From Lachnotalea glycerini (GTDB lineage Bacteria; Bacillota; Clostridia; Lachnospirales; Lachnospiraceae), in the NCBI RefSeq assembly GCF_003201285.1, contig NZ_QICS01000001.1, forward strand, positions 892,678-956,677: a stretch of DNA of 64,000 nucleotides, given 5' to 3'. Below are positions 36,622 to 45,455 of the stretch, in pieces. How positions within the stretch are numbered: the first letter of the stretch is position 1; every line of letters begins with the position of its first letter. The position numbers were made by a program, and so were the translations under genes. The notes below the pieces were generated by a model, which was given only the letters and a program-made list of their open reading frames with translations, was not told where the DNA came from and searched no databases.

Positions 36622-39600
36622 TTAAGTTTTTGATATAGAAATTTTTCTTACATTCGAAAAATCACCATAATATTTTTTTCCATCTATCTTCACATAAGCT
36701 CTAATTTTGTAATAATACTTTTTTCCCACCTTAAGATTTTTTAAAGTTACAGATGTCTTTGAATTTTTTTTAATATTTTTAACCAACTTATATTCTTTAT
36801 TACCTGGTTTTTTACAATATATTTCATATCCTGAAACGTAAGAAACTTTACTCCATGTCAGTTTCACTGATTTATCACCTTGATTCACAGCTTTTACCTT
36901 AGGCATCTTATTTGGCTTTATAATCACTATACATTCAGAACTTTTACCATTTTCTGTGGTCACACCTATTTTTGCTTTACCCACCCTTTTTGTTGTAATC
37001 AAACCGGTTTCCGAAATGGTTGCGATTGATTCTTTCGAGGATGTCCAATTTAATATTACTTTCTTGTCCAACGATTGAATATTCTCCTGCAAATCAAAGG
37101 TGTTTCCAGTCGTTAATTCTATCACCGGCTCATTCATTACAAGTTCTATAGGCTGATATCTGTCATATTTTACAACTTGGATGTTTTTAATTCTAAAAAT
37201 TCCATTCTCTCCTTCATTTAGTCCAAACACAACGCTAAGGTTTATGGATTGTGTTGCAGTATATGTAAAACATACTGTCTGCCATCCGGTTGTACTATCT
37301 AAATATCCAGTCTTTCCAATCTGTCTGTCATTCTGGTTAGCTGTAAAATACGGATAATTTCCTGATATAGAATTTACCTGTGCCGTAACTATTATGACTT
37401 GTCCTTTTGCAATGTTATCATTCACAAGTTCATATTGACATGCACAATTCTTTCCAACATTTACTGTACTTACATTATCTTCTTCAAACCACGTGTTTTC
37501 TTTGGACAGACACTCTTCAATTGAAGCTGCTTTTTCAGCCTGACCATTATTTATTCTGACTTTATTATAATTTTCATTAATTTCCATGCTATCTTCTAAC
37601 TCAAGATTGTCAACGTTATTTCCATATGTGATACCATTTGTGGTAATGTAATCAACCTGCCATTTTCTACATTGTTCTTCAACTGAAAGATGATTAACAT
37701 TCCATACAATAATCTCTAGATTATTCTTTTTTGCATATGCGGCAACTTCGTCATTTAGTGATTTATAATAAAGGTTGATTCCATTACATTTTAACCGCAA
37801 TGCTTTGTTCACTGCTTCGAATCCATCGCCATCGCTAATTAGACTAGTTGAGATGCTTTGATTGTTTTTTCTAACTGCCTTTAAAACCGATTCCTTTTGA
37901 CTACTTATCTTGGCCGTTTGCAAAAATCCATACTTGTCCACTATTTTTAACAAAGCTTTTATATTTTTAACATCTTTAATTTCAATAGAGGGTATTAAGT
38001 TGTACTCATTGCAGCATGCCAATACCTCTTCTAGAGTTGGAATTTTTAAATTCTTATAATTTTCAATCCCCTGCCCATTATCTATGTTAAACTTCTTAAT
38101 CTGCTCCAGTGTTAATTTCGTAATTTTACCTTTACCGTTTGTCATTCTGCTGACATCCAAATCATGAGATATTACAAATTTTCCGTCTTTGGTTTGATAC
38201 ACATCAAATTCTACCGACTGATAGCCATACAAACCCGCCATTTCCATAGCTGGAATTGTATTTTCAGGAGCCAGCGACGACATTCCTCTATGTGCAATCA
38301 TAATAATGCTATCTTTCTCATCCTTACTGTCTGCTTCTTTATCTAATAGGGTAATTAACTCATTGTTATTAGCACTTTCTGCTTTTTTATTTTGTGCTGC
38401 CAAATCAGTGTTATTTTGTGTATCACCTTGACCTGCAATATGCCCAACGCTTTGTTCACTCTCTTGGGAAGATACTTCCTTATCTTGTGTTTCTTGTGTT
38501 TCTTGCGTTCCTTGCATTTCTTGCGTTTCTGTTTCTTGTGTTTCTTGCGTTTCTGTTTCTTGTGTTTCTTGCGTTTCTACTTCTTGCGTTTCTATTTCTT
38601 GTGTTTCATTATTTATATCTACTTTATTGCCTGATCGTTCTTTCGTATAAATTTTTACCCCATAATCTACATTATTCAACTTTTCCCATGATGCATCGTT
38701 AGATTTTTTTAAAAAAGTTAAACATTCTCCTTTTATACTATTATCCACTAAAGCAGAAGCTTCCCCGTTTACTTCCTCCTGCAAATCATCTGTTGTTTCA
38801 GAATCACTTTTTTCTTCTGTAACTTTGCTTTCTTCTATATCTTTGCTTTCTTCTATATCTTTGCTTTCTTCTATATCTTTGCTTTCTTCTATATCTTTGC
38901 TTTCTTCTATATCTTTGCTTTCTTCTGTCTTAGTGTTCTCTTCCTTGTCTGTCTTGCTAAACTGAGCCAGAGTAATATCTGTGTCTGCTTCAAGACTTAG
39001 TGAAATAATATATTTACTGCCCTCTTGGAGTATTATTTCCGGCAGCAAAATTAAATGGCAGCCTTGCTGCTTTAATTCTCCGGTAATGGGATTTTCCAAA
39101 AGCATTTGAAAATCTTTGTCCGTTTCACCTTTACTATTATCCACATAAATCTGAAGGGAATAATGAATATCATCTGAGGCTGTTATCACACGAACAGCTT
39201 CAAGTTTTTCTTCTATACTATTATTTTCACTAACAGATTCCTGTTTTTCCTTTAATTGTTTTATTCCGTTTCCTGTTGTAAATTCACTTGCAATACAGAC
39301 ACCACTATGAAATGTTTCAAGTGTATACTCATTACCATATTCATTTTCATAAACATAGTCATAATCTGATGCTTCTTTCTCTGTCTCTATAAAAGCAATC
39401 GCTGTTTCTATTGCAAACTTCTTATCAGATGAATCCCGATCTGACTTTTGATCTATATTTTCTGACTCATTCAAATTGCCTGTATCTTGATTGCTATCAG
39501 CTTTGTCATTATTTGAATCACCACTTGCCTCCTGCTCACTTGTATTGTTTTCATCTAATTGGTTGTTTTGATCTTCAATTAATTCCACTGCATAAATTCT

Positions 39601-39669
39601 TTGTGGAATAAGAAGCCCTATATTAGCAGCTGCTAGCAGCACTGCAACCAATTTGTAACATCTAATCAT
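36622..39669 (-). CDS. Secreted glycerophosphodiester phosphodiesterase-like protein with repeats
   Basis: A 1015-residue exported protein. Signal peptide 1-27 (cleavage after ..RIYA), an acidic Asn/Gln/Asp-rich stretch to about 100, an unassigned domain (100-240), two low-complexity segments (EESKDI x5 near 243-282; ETQ-rich near 353-393), a GDPD domain from about 453 (IAHRGMSSLAPENTI, EFDVYQTKDG, ISHD) to 690, a beta-sandwich CBM-like region (700-835), a Big_2-type Ig domain (840-915) and a fibronectin III domain (920-1015). There is no LPXTG or lipobox. It may hydrolyse glycerophosphodiesters or teichoic/lipid-linked polymers at the cell surface; that is inference. Ribosome binding site AAGGAG. 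Confidence 0.88.
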   Translation of the reverse strand: MIRCYKLVAVLLAAANIGLLIPQRIYAVELIEDQNNQLDENNTSEQEASGDSNNDKADSNQDTGNLNESENIDQKSDRDSSDKKFAIETAIAFIETEKEASDYDYVYENEYGNEYTLETFHSGVCIASEFTTGNGIKQLKEKQESVSENNSIEEKLEAVRVITASDDIHYSLQIYVDNSKGETDKDFQMLLENPITGELKQQGCHLILLPEIILQEGSKYIISLSLEADTDITLAQFSKTDKEENTKTEESKDIEESKDIEESKDIEESKDIEESKDIEESKVTEEKSDSETTDDLQEEVNGEASALVDNSIKGECLTFLKKSNDASWEKLNNVDYGVKIYTKERSGNKVDINNETQEIETQEVETQETQETETQETQETETQEMQGTQETQETQDKEVSSQESEQSVGHIAGQGDTQNNTDLAAQNKKAESANNNELITLLDKEADSKDEKDSIIMIAHRGMSSLAPENTIPAMEMAGLYGYQSVEFDVYQTKDGKFVISHDLDVSRMTNGKGKITKLTLEQIKKFNIDNGQGIENYKNLKIPTLEEVLACCNEYNLIPSIEIKDVKNIKALLKIVDKYGFLQTAKISSQKESVLKAVRKNNQSISTSLISDGDGFEAVNKALRLKCNGINLYYKSLNDEVAAYAKKNNLEIIVWNVNHLSVEEQCRKWQVDYITTNGITYGNNVDNLELEDSMEINENYNKVRINNGQAEKAASIEECLSKENTWFEEDNVSTVNVGKNCACQYELVNDNIAKGQVIIVTAQVNSISGNYPYFTANQNDRQIGKTGYLDSTTGWQTVCFTYTATQSINLSVVFGLNEGENGIFRIKNIQVVKYDRYQPIELVMNEPVIELTTGNTFDLQENIQSLDKKVILNWTSSKESIATISETGLITTKRVGKAKIGVTTENGKSSECIVIIKPNKMPKVKAVNQGDKSVKLTWSKVSYVSGYEIYCKKPGNKEYKLVKNIKKNSKTSVTLKNLKVGKKYYYKIRAYVKIDGKKYYGDFSNVRKISISKT
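38484..38603. repeat. In-frame tandem repeat coding Thr-Gln-Glu units
   Basis: Imperfect repeats of TTCTTGTGTTTCTTGCGTTT type (plus-strand reading) that encode ETQETQE-like residues inside the GDPD protein. All units keep the frame. The repeats code for a flexible spacer rather than a folded domain. Confidence 0.85.
38823..38935. repeat. Six 18-bp tandem repeats coding EESKDI
   Basis: Five near-identical 18-bp units plus one variant (EESKVT), period six codons, in the GDPD gene. The near-perfect identity suggests recent expansion; copy number could vary between strains without shifting the frame. Confidence 0.92.
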
Positions 39670-39853
39670 ACTCTGATCTCCTTAGACTTGTCTAATACTG
39701 CTTTTCCCAAATGTAATAGCTATTTCATTTAAGAGCAACACTGTTATTTAAAATTATACCAAAGCTTTCTTAATTATTGTTGTATTCATTTTTTACATTT
39801 ACATTAATATTTTCTTACTCCAAAGTATGAATTATCTTAACACTGTCTTAATT

Positions 39854-39901
39854 AACATGAAGTGACCTTTTTAACATTTATTCTTACGGGCACTTCATGT
39901 T
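39854..39901 (+). other. Orphan 11-bp inverted repeat with plus-strand T-run
   Basis: Arms AACATGAAGTG (39854-39864) and CACTTCATGTT (39891-39901) with a 26-base loop and TTTTATTTTA after it. It lies in the 321-bp gap between two minus-strand genes; no plus-strand gene precedes it. The remainder of this gap (39670-39853) is AT-rich and shows no clear promoter or ORF. Confidence 0.4.
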
Positions 39902-39940
39902 TTTATTTTATAAAATTTATTTATTAATGATTTCAACAGA

Positions 39941-39980
39941 AAAAAACAAGACTATTTCCCTTTGAATTGTCTTGTTTTTT
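39941..39980. terminator. Terminator of the dCache chemoreceptor gene
   Basis: 12-bp stem AAAAAACAAGAC/GTCTTGTTTTTT with a 16-base loop; symmetrical A/T tracts would stop transcription either way. Confidence 0.85.
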
Positions 39981-39990
39981 CTTGATTTAT

Positions 39991-41991
39991 TTAAAATTGG
40001 AACTTATCAATTAAATTTTTAAGCATTGCTGATTCACCTGATAGTTCTTCACTAGCCGCTGCACTTTCCTGTGCAGTTGCCGAATTGGATTCAACTACAC
40101 TTGCTATTTGATTAATCCCTTCTGTAATTTGCGATACAGCGTTTGCCTGTGAAGATGAGGCGGCTGCTATCTCCGTTACAATATGATCCACCTGCTTTGC
40201 CTTTCCAATTACCTCATCCATAGAATTTGCAGCTATTTGATTTAGCTTTGTTCCTTCCTCAACTGCCTGAATGGAGTTTTGAATCAGCACAGCAGTATTT
40301 TTTGCTGCCATCGCACTCTGTTCTGCTAAGGCTCTTACTTGTTGGGCAACTACAGCAAACCCTCTTCCTGATTCTCCGGCTCTTGCAGCTTCAATAGCTG
40401 CATTTAAGGATAATAAATTAGTTTGTGTCGCAATATCCTCAATACTCTTTATAATATTGGCAATTTCACTGGATGCCTCTTTAATTTTACCCATTCCGTC
40501 TATTGACTGTTGCATTTGATTATTGCTCTGTGATATTTCCGCATTCATATTATCAACCAATTCTTTTGCTTCTTCCGTATGCTTTGCATTATCCTGTGTC
40601 CGATTGGAGATTTCAGTTATCGTTGCCGTCAATTCTTCTATGGCGCTCGCCTGATCCGTTGCGCCTTCTGCTAAACCCTGCGATGCTTTTGCCACATCAC
40701 TGGCTCCTAATGCAACACGTTGTGCATTTCCGTCAATTTCTATCATCGCTGAACTTAATGCTGTAACAATCTTTCTAAATGATTCACTTATTGTTGCAAA
40801 GTCTCCTATATAGGTTTCGTTGATATCAATTTTAAAATTACCGTTTGACATTTCATTAAGCTGAATACCAATATCTTGTATGATGTGATTCAAACTATCC
40901 ACAGTGCTTTTTAAGGATAAAAGTAATATTTGTGTTTCATCATTACTTGTTGCCTGCGGTATTTCTGAGGTTAAATCTCCTTGTGCTAATAATTTTAGCC
41001 GTTCAACACATTGTATAATTGGCTGTGCAATTTTTTTTCCATAAATTTTTCCTGCATAATTTCCAAATATAATAAATGCAATAACCAATATCAGGCTAAT
41101 CAATAGAGATATGTAAAATTTACCTAAAAAGTTATTTCTGACTGCAACTACCGCAATACTCCAACCATTGCTGTTCTCAACCGGAGAGTATGCAACAATT
41201 TTTATCACACCGTTGTATCGATAGGTTCCAATTCCATTTTCGCCTGCTGCCATTTTTTCAACAATTTTTCCAAATTTTTTGAGCTTTGTATTCGTCTTTC
41301 CTAATTCAATGCCATTTTCAACTCCAACAATAGTGGAATCAATATCAGCAATTGTAGTTCCTGTTGAATCAACCATGAATGCAGTGCCATTCTTACCCAC
41401 TACAATTTGCCTCATAATATTATTTAAATATTCTCCATCAGGAACGAATACAATAACACCGACTACTGTCGTATCCGGTATACCGCCTTCCCACAGTGGG
41501 GCCGCCACAACCATGCAAACCTGTTTTTCTACTTCACTGTAGGATGGGGTTTGGACATATGTCTTGCCTTGTATGCATTCCTTAAAATAGTCACTATCCG
41601 ATACATCTACCTGATTAAATAAATCCATTCCATTCTTATCTATTATCGTACCATCTAAAAAACCATTTTTATCAATACGTTGTTGAATAATTGACTTTTT
41701 TTCCTCAATTGTTTTATCTGCGCTTGCCAATCTTGCTATACATCCCGTTTCATATGCTATAGCAAGATATTCCCGAGTGGATACCTCTACTAAATCTGCC
41801 GCTACATCTGATGTTTCTTTGATTGTTTTATTAATCGCTCCAATCGAGGACTGGTAGCTTAAATAAGAAGTAACCAGTCCCAATAAAACACAGCACACAA
41901 TAACTAAAGTAGTAATGAAATATACAATTTGTGATTCAAGACCTACGAAATCATTGTTTTTTGCCTTTTTAAAAATAGGTTTTTTAAGCAT
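39991..41991 (-). CDS. Methyl-accepting chemotaxis protein with dCache sensor
   Basis: A 666-residue chemoreceptor: membrane helix (about 25-47), extracellular double-Cache ligand domain (50-285), second helix (290-312), HAMP (315-370, KIAQPIIQCVERLKLLAQGDL) and a long coiled signalling domain with tip [20 protein letters not shown]. dCache domains bind amino acids, carboxylates or other small molecules; no recognised ligand motif stands out. Ribosome binding site GGGAGGT. Probably monocistronic, with a terminator directly after it. Confidence 0.95.
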   Translation of the reverse strand: MLKKPIFKKAKNNDFVGLESQIVYFITTLVIVCCVLLGLVTSYLSYQSSIGAINKTIKETSDVAADLVEVSTREYLAIAYETGCIARLASADKTIEEKKSIIQQRIDKNGFLDGTIIDKNGMDLFNQVDVSDSDYFKECIQGKTYVQTPSYSEVEKQVCMVVAAPLWEGGIPDTTVVGVIVFVPDGEYLNNIMRQIVVGKNGTAFMVDSTGTTIADIDSTIVGVENGIELGKTNTKLKKFGKIVEKMAAGENGIGTYRYNGVIKIVAYSPVENSNGWSIAVVAVRNNFLGKFYISLLISLILVIAFIIFGNYAGKIYGKKIAQPIIQCVERLKLLAQGDLTSEIPQATSNDETQILLLSLKSTVDSLNHIIQDIGIQLNEMSNGNFKIDINETYIGDFATISESFRKIVTALSSAMIEIDGNAQRVALGASDVAKASQGLAEGATDQASAIEELTATITEISNRTQDNAKHTEEAKELVDNMNAEISQSNNQMQQSIDGMGKIKEASSEIANIIKSIEDIATQTNLLSLNAAIEAARAGESGRGFAVVAQQVRALAEQSAMAAKNTAVLIQNSIQAVEEGTKLNQIAANSMDEVIGKAKQVDHIVTEIAAASSSQANAVSQITEGINQIASVVESNSATAQESAAASEELSGESAMLKNLIDKFQF

Positions 41992-42148
41992 ATGTACCTC
42001 CCGTACTATTTTATTTTTGAAACATAATACTTTTTACCTAGTTAGTTGTGAACATTATACTATATTTCATTCTGACAAAATTTTATTTTATCAATATTTA
42101 ATAAAGTTATTAGAATCTTAAAGCAAATAGTGGAATACTTTTTAATCT

Positions 42149-42164
42149 AGGTCTTTCCTATGAA
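42149..42164 (-). repeat. Dispersed repeat fragment, copy C (16 bp)
   Basis: AGGTCTTTCCTATGAA is shared with copies A and B and, as there, lies just downstream of a minus-strand terminator (42169-42201). Confidence 0.5.
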
Positions 42165-42168
42165 CTAA

Positions 42169-42201
42169 AAAAGAAACATATATGTATACTATGTTTCTTT
42201 T
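42169..42201. terminator. Terminator after the four-helix protein gene
   Basis: 12-bp stem AAAAGAAACATA/TATGTTTCTTTT with A/T runs on both flanks, 26 bases beyond the stop at 42227. Confidence 0.85.
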
Positions 42202-42226
42202 GATAAATTAAAATGAATGTGCTTTC

Positions 42227-42658
42227 TTATAAAAATACCTTTAACTCATCCATAAAATCCTGTTCAGTTTTAACCAATTTTTTTGCTAATGAAATGCTTT
42301 CTTTCGAAGCCTCTGTATACTTATTAATATATTCACTTAAAGATTGGATTCCCATATTACAGCCATCCATCATGATTTTTGCAATCTTTTGAGTATTATC
42401 ATTTATCATAAGCTTTACTTCTGTACTCATCCATGAAAAGGTCTTAGCAAGCATACTTGGATCTTTTTCATCCTTATTGTACTTATTGAGTAACTCATGA
42501 CATTCATCCCCAATATGAATATGAGGTTCATTATACTTATCAATCAATCTTTTCAGCTTGTCATTATCTACATATTGCATAACCTGTTCCATGCTGTCTG
42601 TTGCCGATTTGCAGCCAGCATTGCATTCCTTTAATAGACAAATTGTATCTTCATTCAT
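42227..42658 (-). CDS. Small helical protein of unknown function
   Basis: A 143-residue soluble protein predicted almost wholly alpha-helical, with heptad-like spacing that suggests a four-helix bundle (ferritin-like or DUF2383-like). Possible ligands include Cys7, Cys12, Cys16, the EPHIHIGDECHELL segment (two His, Glu, Cys) and MMDGCNMG. The gene has a good ribosome binding site (AAAGGATG) and its own terminator. I do not recognise the family with certainty. The Cys/His content raises the possibility of metal binding, which is inference. Confidence 0.75.
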   Translation of the reverse strand: MNEDTICLLKECNAGCKSATDSMEQVMQYVDNDKLKRLIDKYNEPHIHIGDECHELLNKYNKDEKDPSMLAKTFSWMSTEVKLMINDNTQKIAKIMMDGCNMGIQSLSEYINKYTEASKESISLAKKLVKTEQDFMDELKVFL

Positions 42659-42761
42659 AATATCATCCTTTCACCACTATAAATTTGCATCCTTTAGTGT
42701 GTGAAAAGTATTCTTTTTTTATTCATAAACTGTATGATTCTCTATCTTTTTCATTTCACAT

Positions 42762-43082
42762 TCAAAAATTAAAAAGTACTATCAATCTTTCCACTACAAA
42801 TACAACGGCACAGGCACAAATTGCAACGGTAATGAGACTTTTACCCTTATATGCCAAAAGTAAGGCTGTGGCAAAACCCAAAATTGCTGATATTGTACTT
42901 GCAGTAGAAAATAAAATTACAGGAAATGTCATTGCTGCAAGCGTTGCATATGGTACATAGTATAAAAATGATTTAATATATCTATTTTTAATTTCCTTAT
43001 TCAGTAATGTTAAGGGAAGTGCCCGAATCAAATAAGTAACTGCTGCCATTACAAGTATGTAAATATAAATATTACCTTTCAT
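42762..43082 (-). CDS. azlD: Branched-chain amino acid export subunit AzlD
   Basis: A 106-residue protein with four membrane helices (ILVMAAVTYLIRALPLTLL is the AzlD mark). AzlD is the small partner of AzlC in export of leucine-type amino acids or analogues. The ATG at 43080-43082 overlaps azlC by 11 bases and has GAGGAGAA upstream within azlC; a longer reading frame is rejected. Confidence 0.94.
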   Translation of the reverse strand: MKGNIYIYILVMAAVTYLIRALPLTLLNKEIKNRYIKSFLYYVPYATLAAMTFPVILFSTASTISAILGFATALLLAYKGKSLITVAICACAVVFVVERLIVLFNF

Positions 43083-43788
43083 TTGTGTTCTCCTCGTTGA
43101 TCGGACATAACCATGCTGCAATACCTGCTATCAAAACTGTAATTATAATTGTTCTAAAGCCTGCTGACACCTGTTTAATAATTGGTAAAGTATAAAAGGC
43201 CATGCTGCATACCATTGCTCCCAAAACCACCAATCGTACACTTTTGCTTTCTTTTGCCTTGGGAATAATTATAGCAATAAACATTGCATATATCGCAATT
43301 CCCAGTGCATTTAATACACTCACAGGCATAATATTTCCAAACACAATACCAAAAAAAGTTCCAAATATCCATCCCGGAACTGCTGAACTCATAACACCAT
43401 ATGAATAATAAGGATTTAGTTTTCCGTCGTGGCAAATGGTTACACCAAATATCTCATCTGTTACTCCATATGCTATAAAAAACCGATGCACAGGAAATAA
43501 GTTCGATTCCAGCTTTTGTGACAACGAGCATGACATTAAACAATATCGAATATTAAGTACCAACTGTGCCAATGCCATTTCCATATAAGATGCTCCATAT
43601 GCTATCATATCAATTCCTGCAAATTGTCCGGCTGAAGTCACATTCGTTACCGATATTAATACAGTCTGAAAGACGGTCAATCCCACTATGCCAGCCTTAA
43701 TTCCAAAAGTAAATGAAACGGCGAAATACCCTAGGCAAATAGGAATACCATCCTTAAATCCACTTTTCCACTGTTCTATCTGATTCAT
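43072..43788 (-). CDS. azlC: Branched-chain amino acid export protein AzlC
   Basis: A 238-residue membrane protein of the AzlC family (FKDGIPICLGYFAVSFTFGI near the N-terminus; NIRYCLMS motif). It works with AzlD. The ATG at 43786-43788 has no ribosome binding site at normal distance; the only GGAGG lies 59 bases upstream, across an inverted repeat that could bring it close (see leader feature). A sigma-A-like promoter is at 43889-43917. No T-box is seen. Confidence 0.94.
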   Translation of the reverse strand: MNQIEQWKSGFKDGIPICLGYFAVSFTFGIKAGIVGLTVFQTVLISVTNVTSAGQFAGIDMIAYGASYMEMALAQLVLNIRYCLMSCSLSQKLESNLFPVHRFFIAYGVTDEIFGVTICHDGKLNPYYSYGVMSSAVPGWIFGTFFGIVFGNIMPVSVLNALGIAIYAMFIAIIIPKAKESKSVRLVVLGAMVCSMAFYTLPIIKQVSAGFRTIIITVLIAGIAAWLCPINEENTNER

Positions 43789-43797
43789 CTATCTATC

Positions 43798-43852
43798 AAC
43801 GGTCAAATAGTTTCAATTCCTATAAGAGTTGTTTGTCAGACCGTTTTCCTCC
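43798..43852 (-). promoter_or_regulatory. Structured azlC leader separating GGAGG from the start codon
   Basis: Minus strand order: GGAGG (43848-43852), 2 bases, AACGGTC (43839-43845), 34-base loop, GACCGTT (43798-43804), 9 bases, ATG. Folding the 7-bp stem leaves 11 unpaired bases between GGAGG and ATG. A weaker CAACTC/GAATTG pairing inside the loop could extend it. Structure-dependent initiation is inference. Confidence 0.5.
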
Positions 43853-43888
43853 ATTAATTCGTATGTACTATTTAATACACTAATATGT

Positions 43889-43917
43889 AATTTAGTACAG
43901 ATTTTACTTTTTGTCAA
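43889..43917 (-). promoter_or_regulatory. Promoter of azlCD
   Basis: Minus strand: -35 TTGACA (43912-43917), 17-base spacer, -10 TAAATT (43889-43894, 4 of 6). The start near 43882 gives a leader of about 95 bases. Confidence 0.6.
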
Positions 43918-43951
43918 TAACTACCACTCTAATATTGAATCCTAATACAAG

Positions 43952-43980
43952 AAAAAAGTGTCTGATTAAGACACTTTTTT
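43952..43980. terminator. Terminator of the D,D-carboxypeptidase gene
   Basis: 12-bp stem AAAAAAGTGTCT/AGACACTTTTTT with a five-base loop and T-runs on both sides, between the minus-strand dac gene and the azlCD promoter. Confidence 0.9.
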
Positions 43981-44012
43981 GCAAATTGGTTAAGCTAATT
44001 GTTCTAATAAAT

Positions 44013-45344
44013 TCAAATGGAAAACTTTTCAAAAACCATTTTAAAGCACCAGCAAAAATTAATTCGTTTTATACTGTCTGTCAATATTACATTCTCCACT
44101 TTCCAAACCTCTCCATTAACCAGATATTGAATAGTCCCCACCTGATCTCCTGAATGAACCGGTGCCTCTAATTCCTTTGCAATATCATAAACCACATCAA
44201 TTGTTTCATCTTTTCTCAAAAGAAGACCATTTTTATCATTTTCATTCGTATTCGTACTAACTACCTCAAGTCCTGCATATGCGGTTCCCCTCAAGGTATT
44301 TGTTTGAGCATTTTTTACAATAATCGGGTCGAATTTAGTATCGTCTATGATTGCATCATCATAATTTTGAAATTCAAAATTTTCAATTCCATAATTCATC
44401 AGCTTCTTCGTATCGCTCCATTTATAGCTTTTGTGATTAGGCCAGCCACAGGCAAGAAGTGCTACCACATAGGTTTTATCGTCACGTTCTAATGCACCAA
44501 CATAGCAATATCCTGCATTGTTTGTAAATCCCGTCTTACCAGATAACGCCCCATCCATCATACCTAAGAATGCATTATGATTATTACAGGAAAAAGAACG
44601 AGTCCCGCTTATCAACGTTTTGTCCTCTTTCGTAATCATGTTATGAAAGTTATAGCTTGCTGTTCTAGTTATTTCAAGAAACTGATCCTTTTTAGGGGAT
44701 TTCTTAATACAATATGACATGATTTTGGCTAAATCCCTTGCAGTTGTTGAATGTATGCGAATGCTGCCATCTTCCATAGTTACTTGTGAGTCCAAGCCAT
44801 TTGGTGTTATAAAATATGTATTAAAACATCCAATATCTCTTGCTTTTTGGTTCATCATATCAGCAAAGGCCTTGACATATTCTTTACTTTGCTGCGTGTC
44901 AGCTTCTTTTGCATCCATACTATTTGTATAAAGTGCGCCTCCTACATATTCGGCAATTGCGACAGCACTGTCATTATGTGATTCCAGCATTAATGAATAT
45001 AAGATATCCGTTAACATAAACTGTTCGCCTGCCAATGCATTTAACTGAACATCCGGCATGGAAGCTGCGTATTTTGAAAAGGTTATAACATCGTCTGCAT
45101 TTGAATTCTCTAATGCCACAATTAATGTCATAATTTTTGTAGTGCTTGCCATGGGCAATTGCTCATCACCGTTTTTCTGATAAAGTATACGCCCCGAATC
45201 TGCATCCATTAATACCGCCGCTTTCGAATAAAGACTTCCAAGTATTTCTTCTGCGTTAATTGTTTCTTGATTATCCGCATATGCTGAGGTGACATTTAAT
45301 ATGGCAAAATATACGATACAAATACAAGTTAATAATTTTTTCAA
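44013..45344 (-). CDS. D-alanyl-D-alanine carboxypeptidase (PBP5/DacF type)
   Basis: A 443-residue exported penicillin-binding protein: signal peptide 1-23 (..TSAYA), peptidase S11 domain with Ser67-x-x-Lys70 (STTK), SHN-type triad in LESHNDSA (near 124) and KTG in GKTGFTNNAG (near 267), then a C-terminal beta domain. It trims the terminal D-Ala of peptidoglycan stem peptides. The start is TTG (45342-45344), six bases after GAGGG. A clear amphipathic C-terminal membrane anchor is not evident, although the end (INFCWCFKMVFEKFSI) is hydrophobic. Confidence 0.93.
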   Translation of the reverse strand: MKKLLTCICIVYFAILNVTSAYADNQETINAEEILGSLYSKAAVLMDADSGRILYQKNGDEQLPMASTTKIMTLIVALENSNADDVITFSKYAASMPDVQLNALAGEQFMLTDILYSLMLESHNDSAVAIAEYVGGALYTNSMDAKEADTQQSKEYVKAFADMMNQKARDIGCFNTYFITPNGLDSQVTMEDGSIRIHSTTARDLAKIMSYCIKKSPKKDQFLEITRTASYNFHNMITKEDKTLISGTRSFSCNNHNAFLGMMDGALSGKTGFTNNAGYCYVGALERDDKTYVVALLACGWPNHKSYKWSDTKKLMNYGIENFEFQNYDDAIIDDTKFDPIIVKNAQTNTLRGTAYAGLEVVSTNTNENDKNGLLLRKDETIDVVYDIAKELEAPVHSGDQVGTIQYLVNGEVWKVENVILTDSIKRINFCWCFKMVFEKFSI

Positions 45345-45455
45345 TGATCCCTCGATATGAATACGTATTACTTATTTTTATGATATTATCTTAAAATTTA
45401 TGTGTAAATAAATCCTTAATCAAACCTGGTTCAATCATTTTTATTTTCATTATTA

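Noticed and set aside
38392-38702. Long plus-strand reading frames opposite the GDPD gene, rich in Leu/Phe/Cys
   Set aside because: They are shadows created by the low-complexity coding repeats of the minus-strand gene; they have no ribosome binding site and no recognisable protein pattern.
38484-38935. Regular repeats resembling a CRISPR array
   Set aside because: Units are 18-20 bp without unique spacers and lie in frame in a coding sequence, with no cas genes nearby.
39670-39990. c-di-GMP riboswitch upstream of chemotaxis or GDPD genes
   Set aside because: The GEMM conserved blocks were looked for in this and other intergenic stretches on both strands and not found.
43789-43950. T-box or leucine riboswitch upstream of azlCD
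   Set aside because: No AGGGUGGNACCGCG-type T-box sequence and no specifier stem could be found; only the hairpin described is seen.
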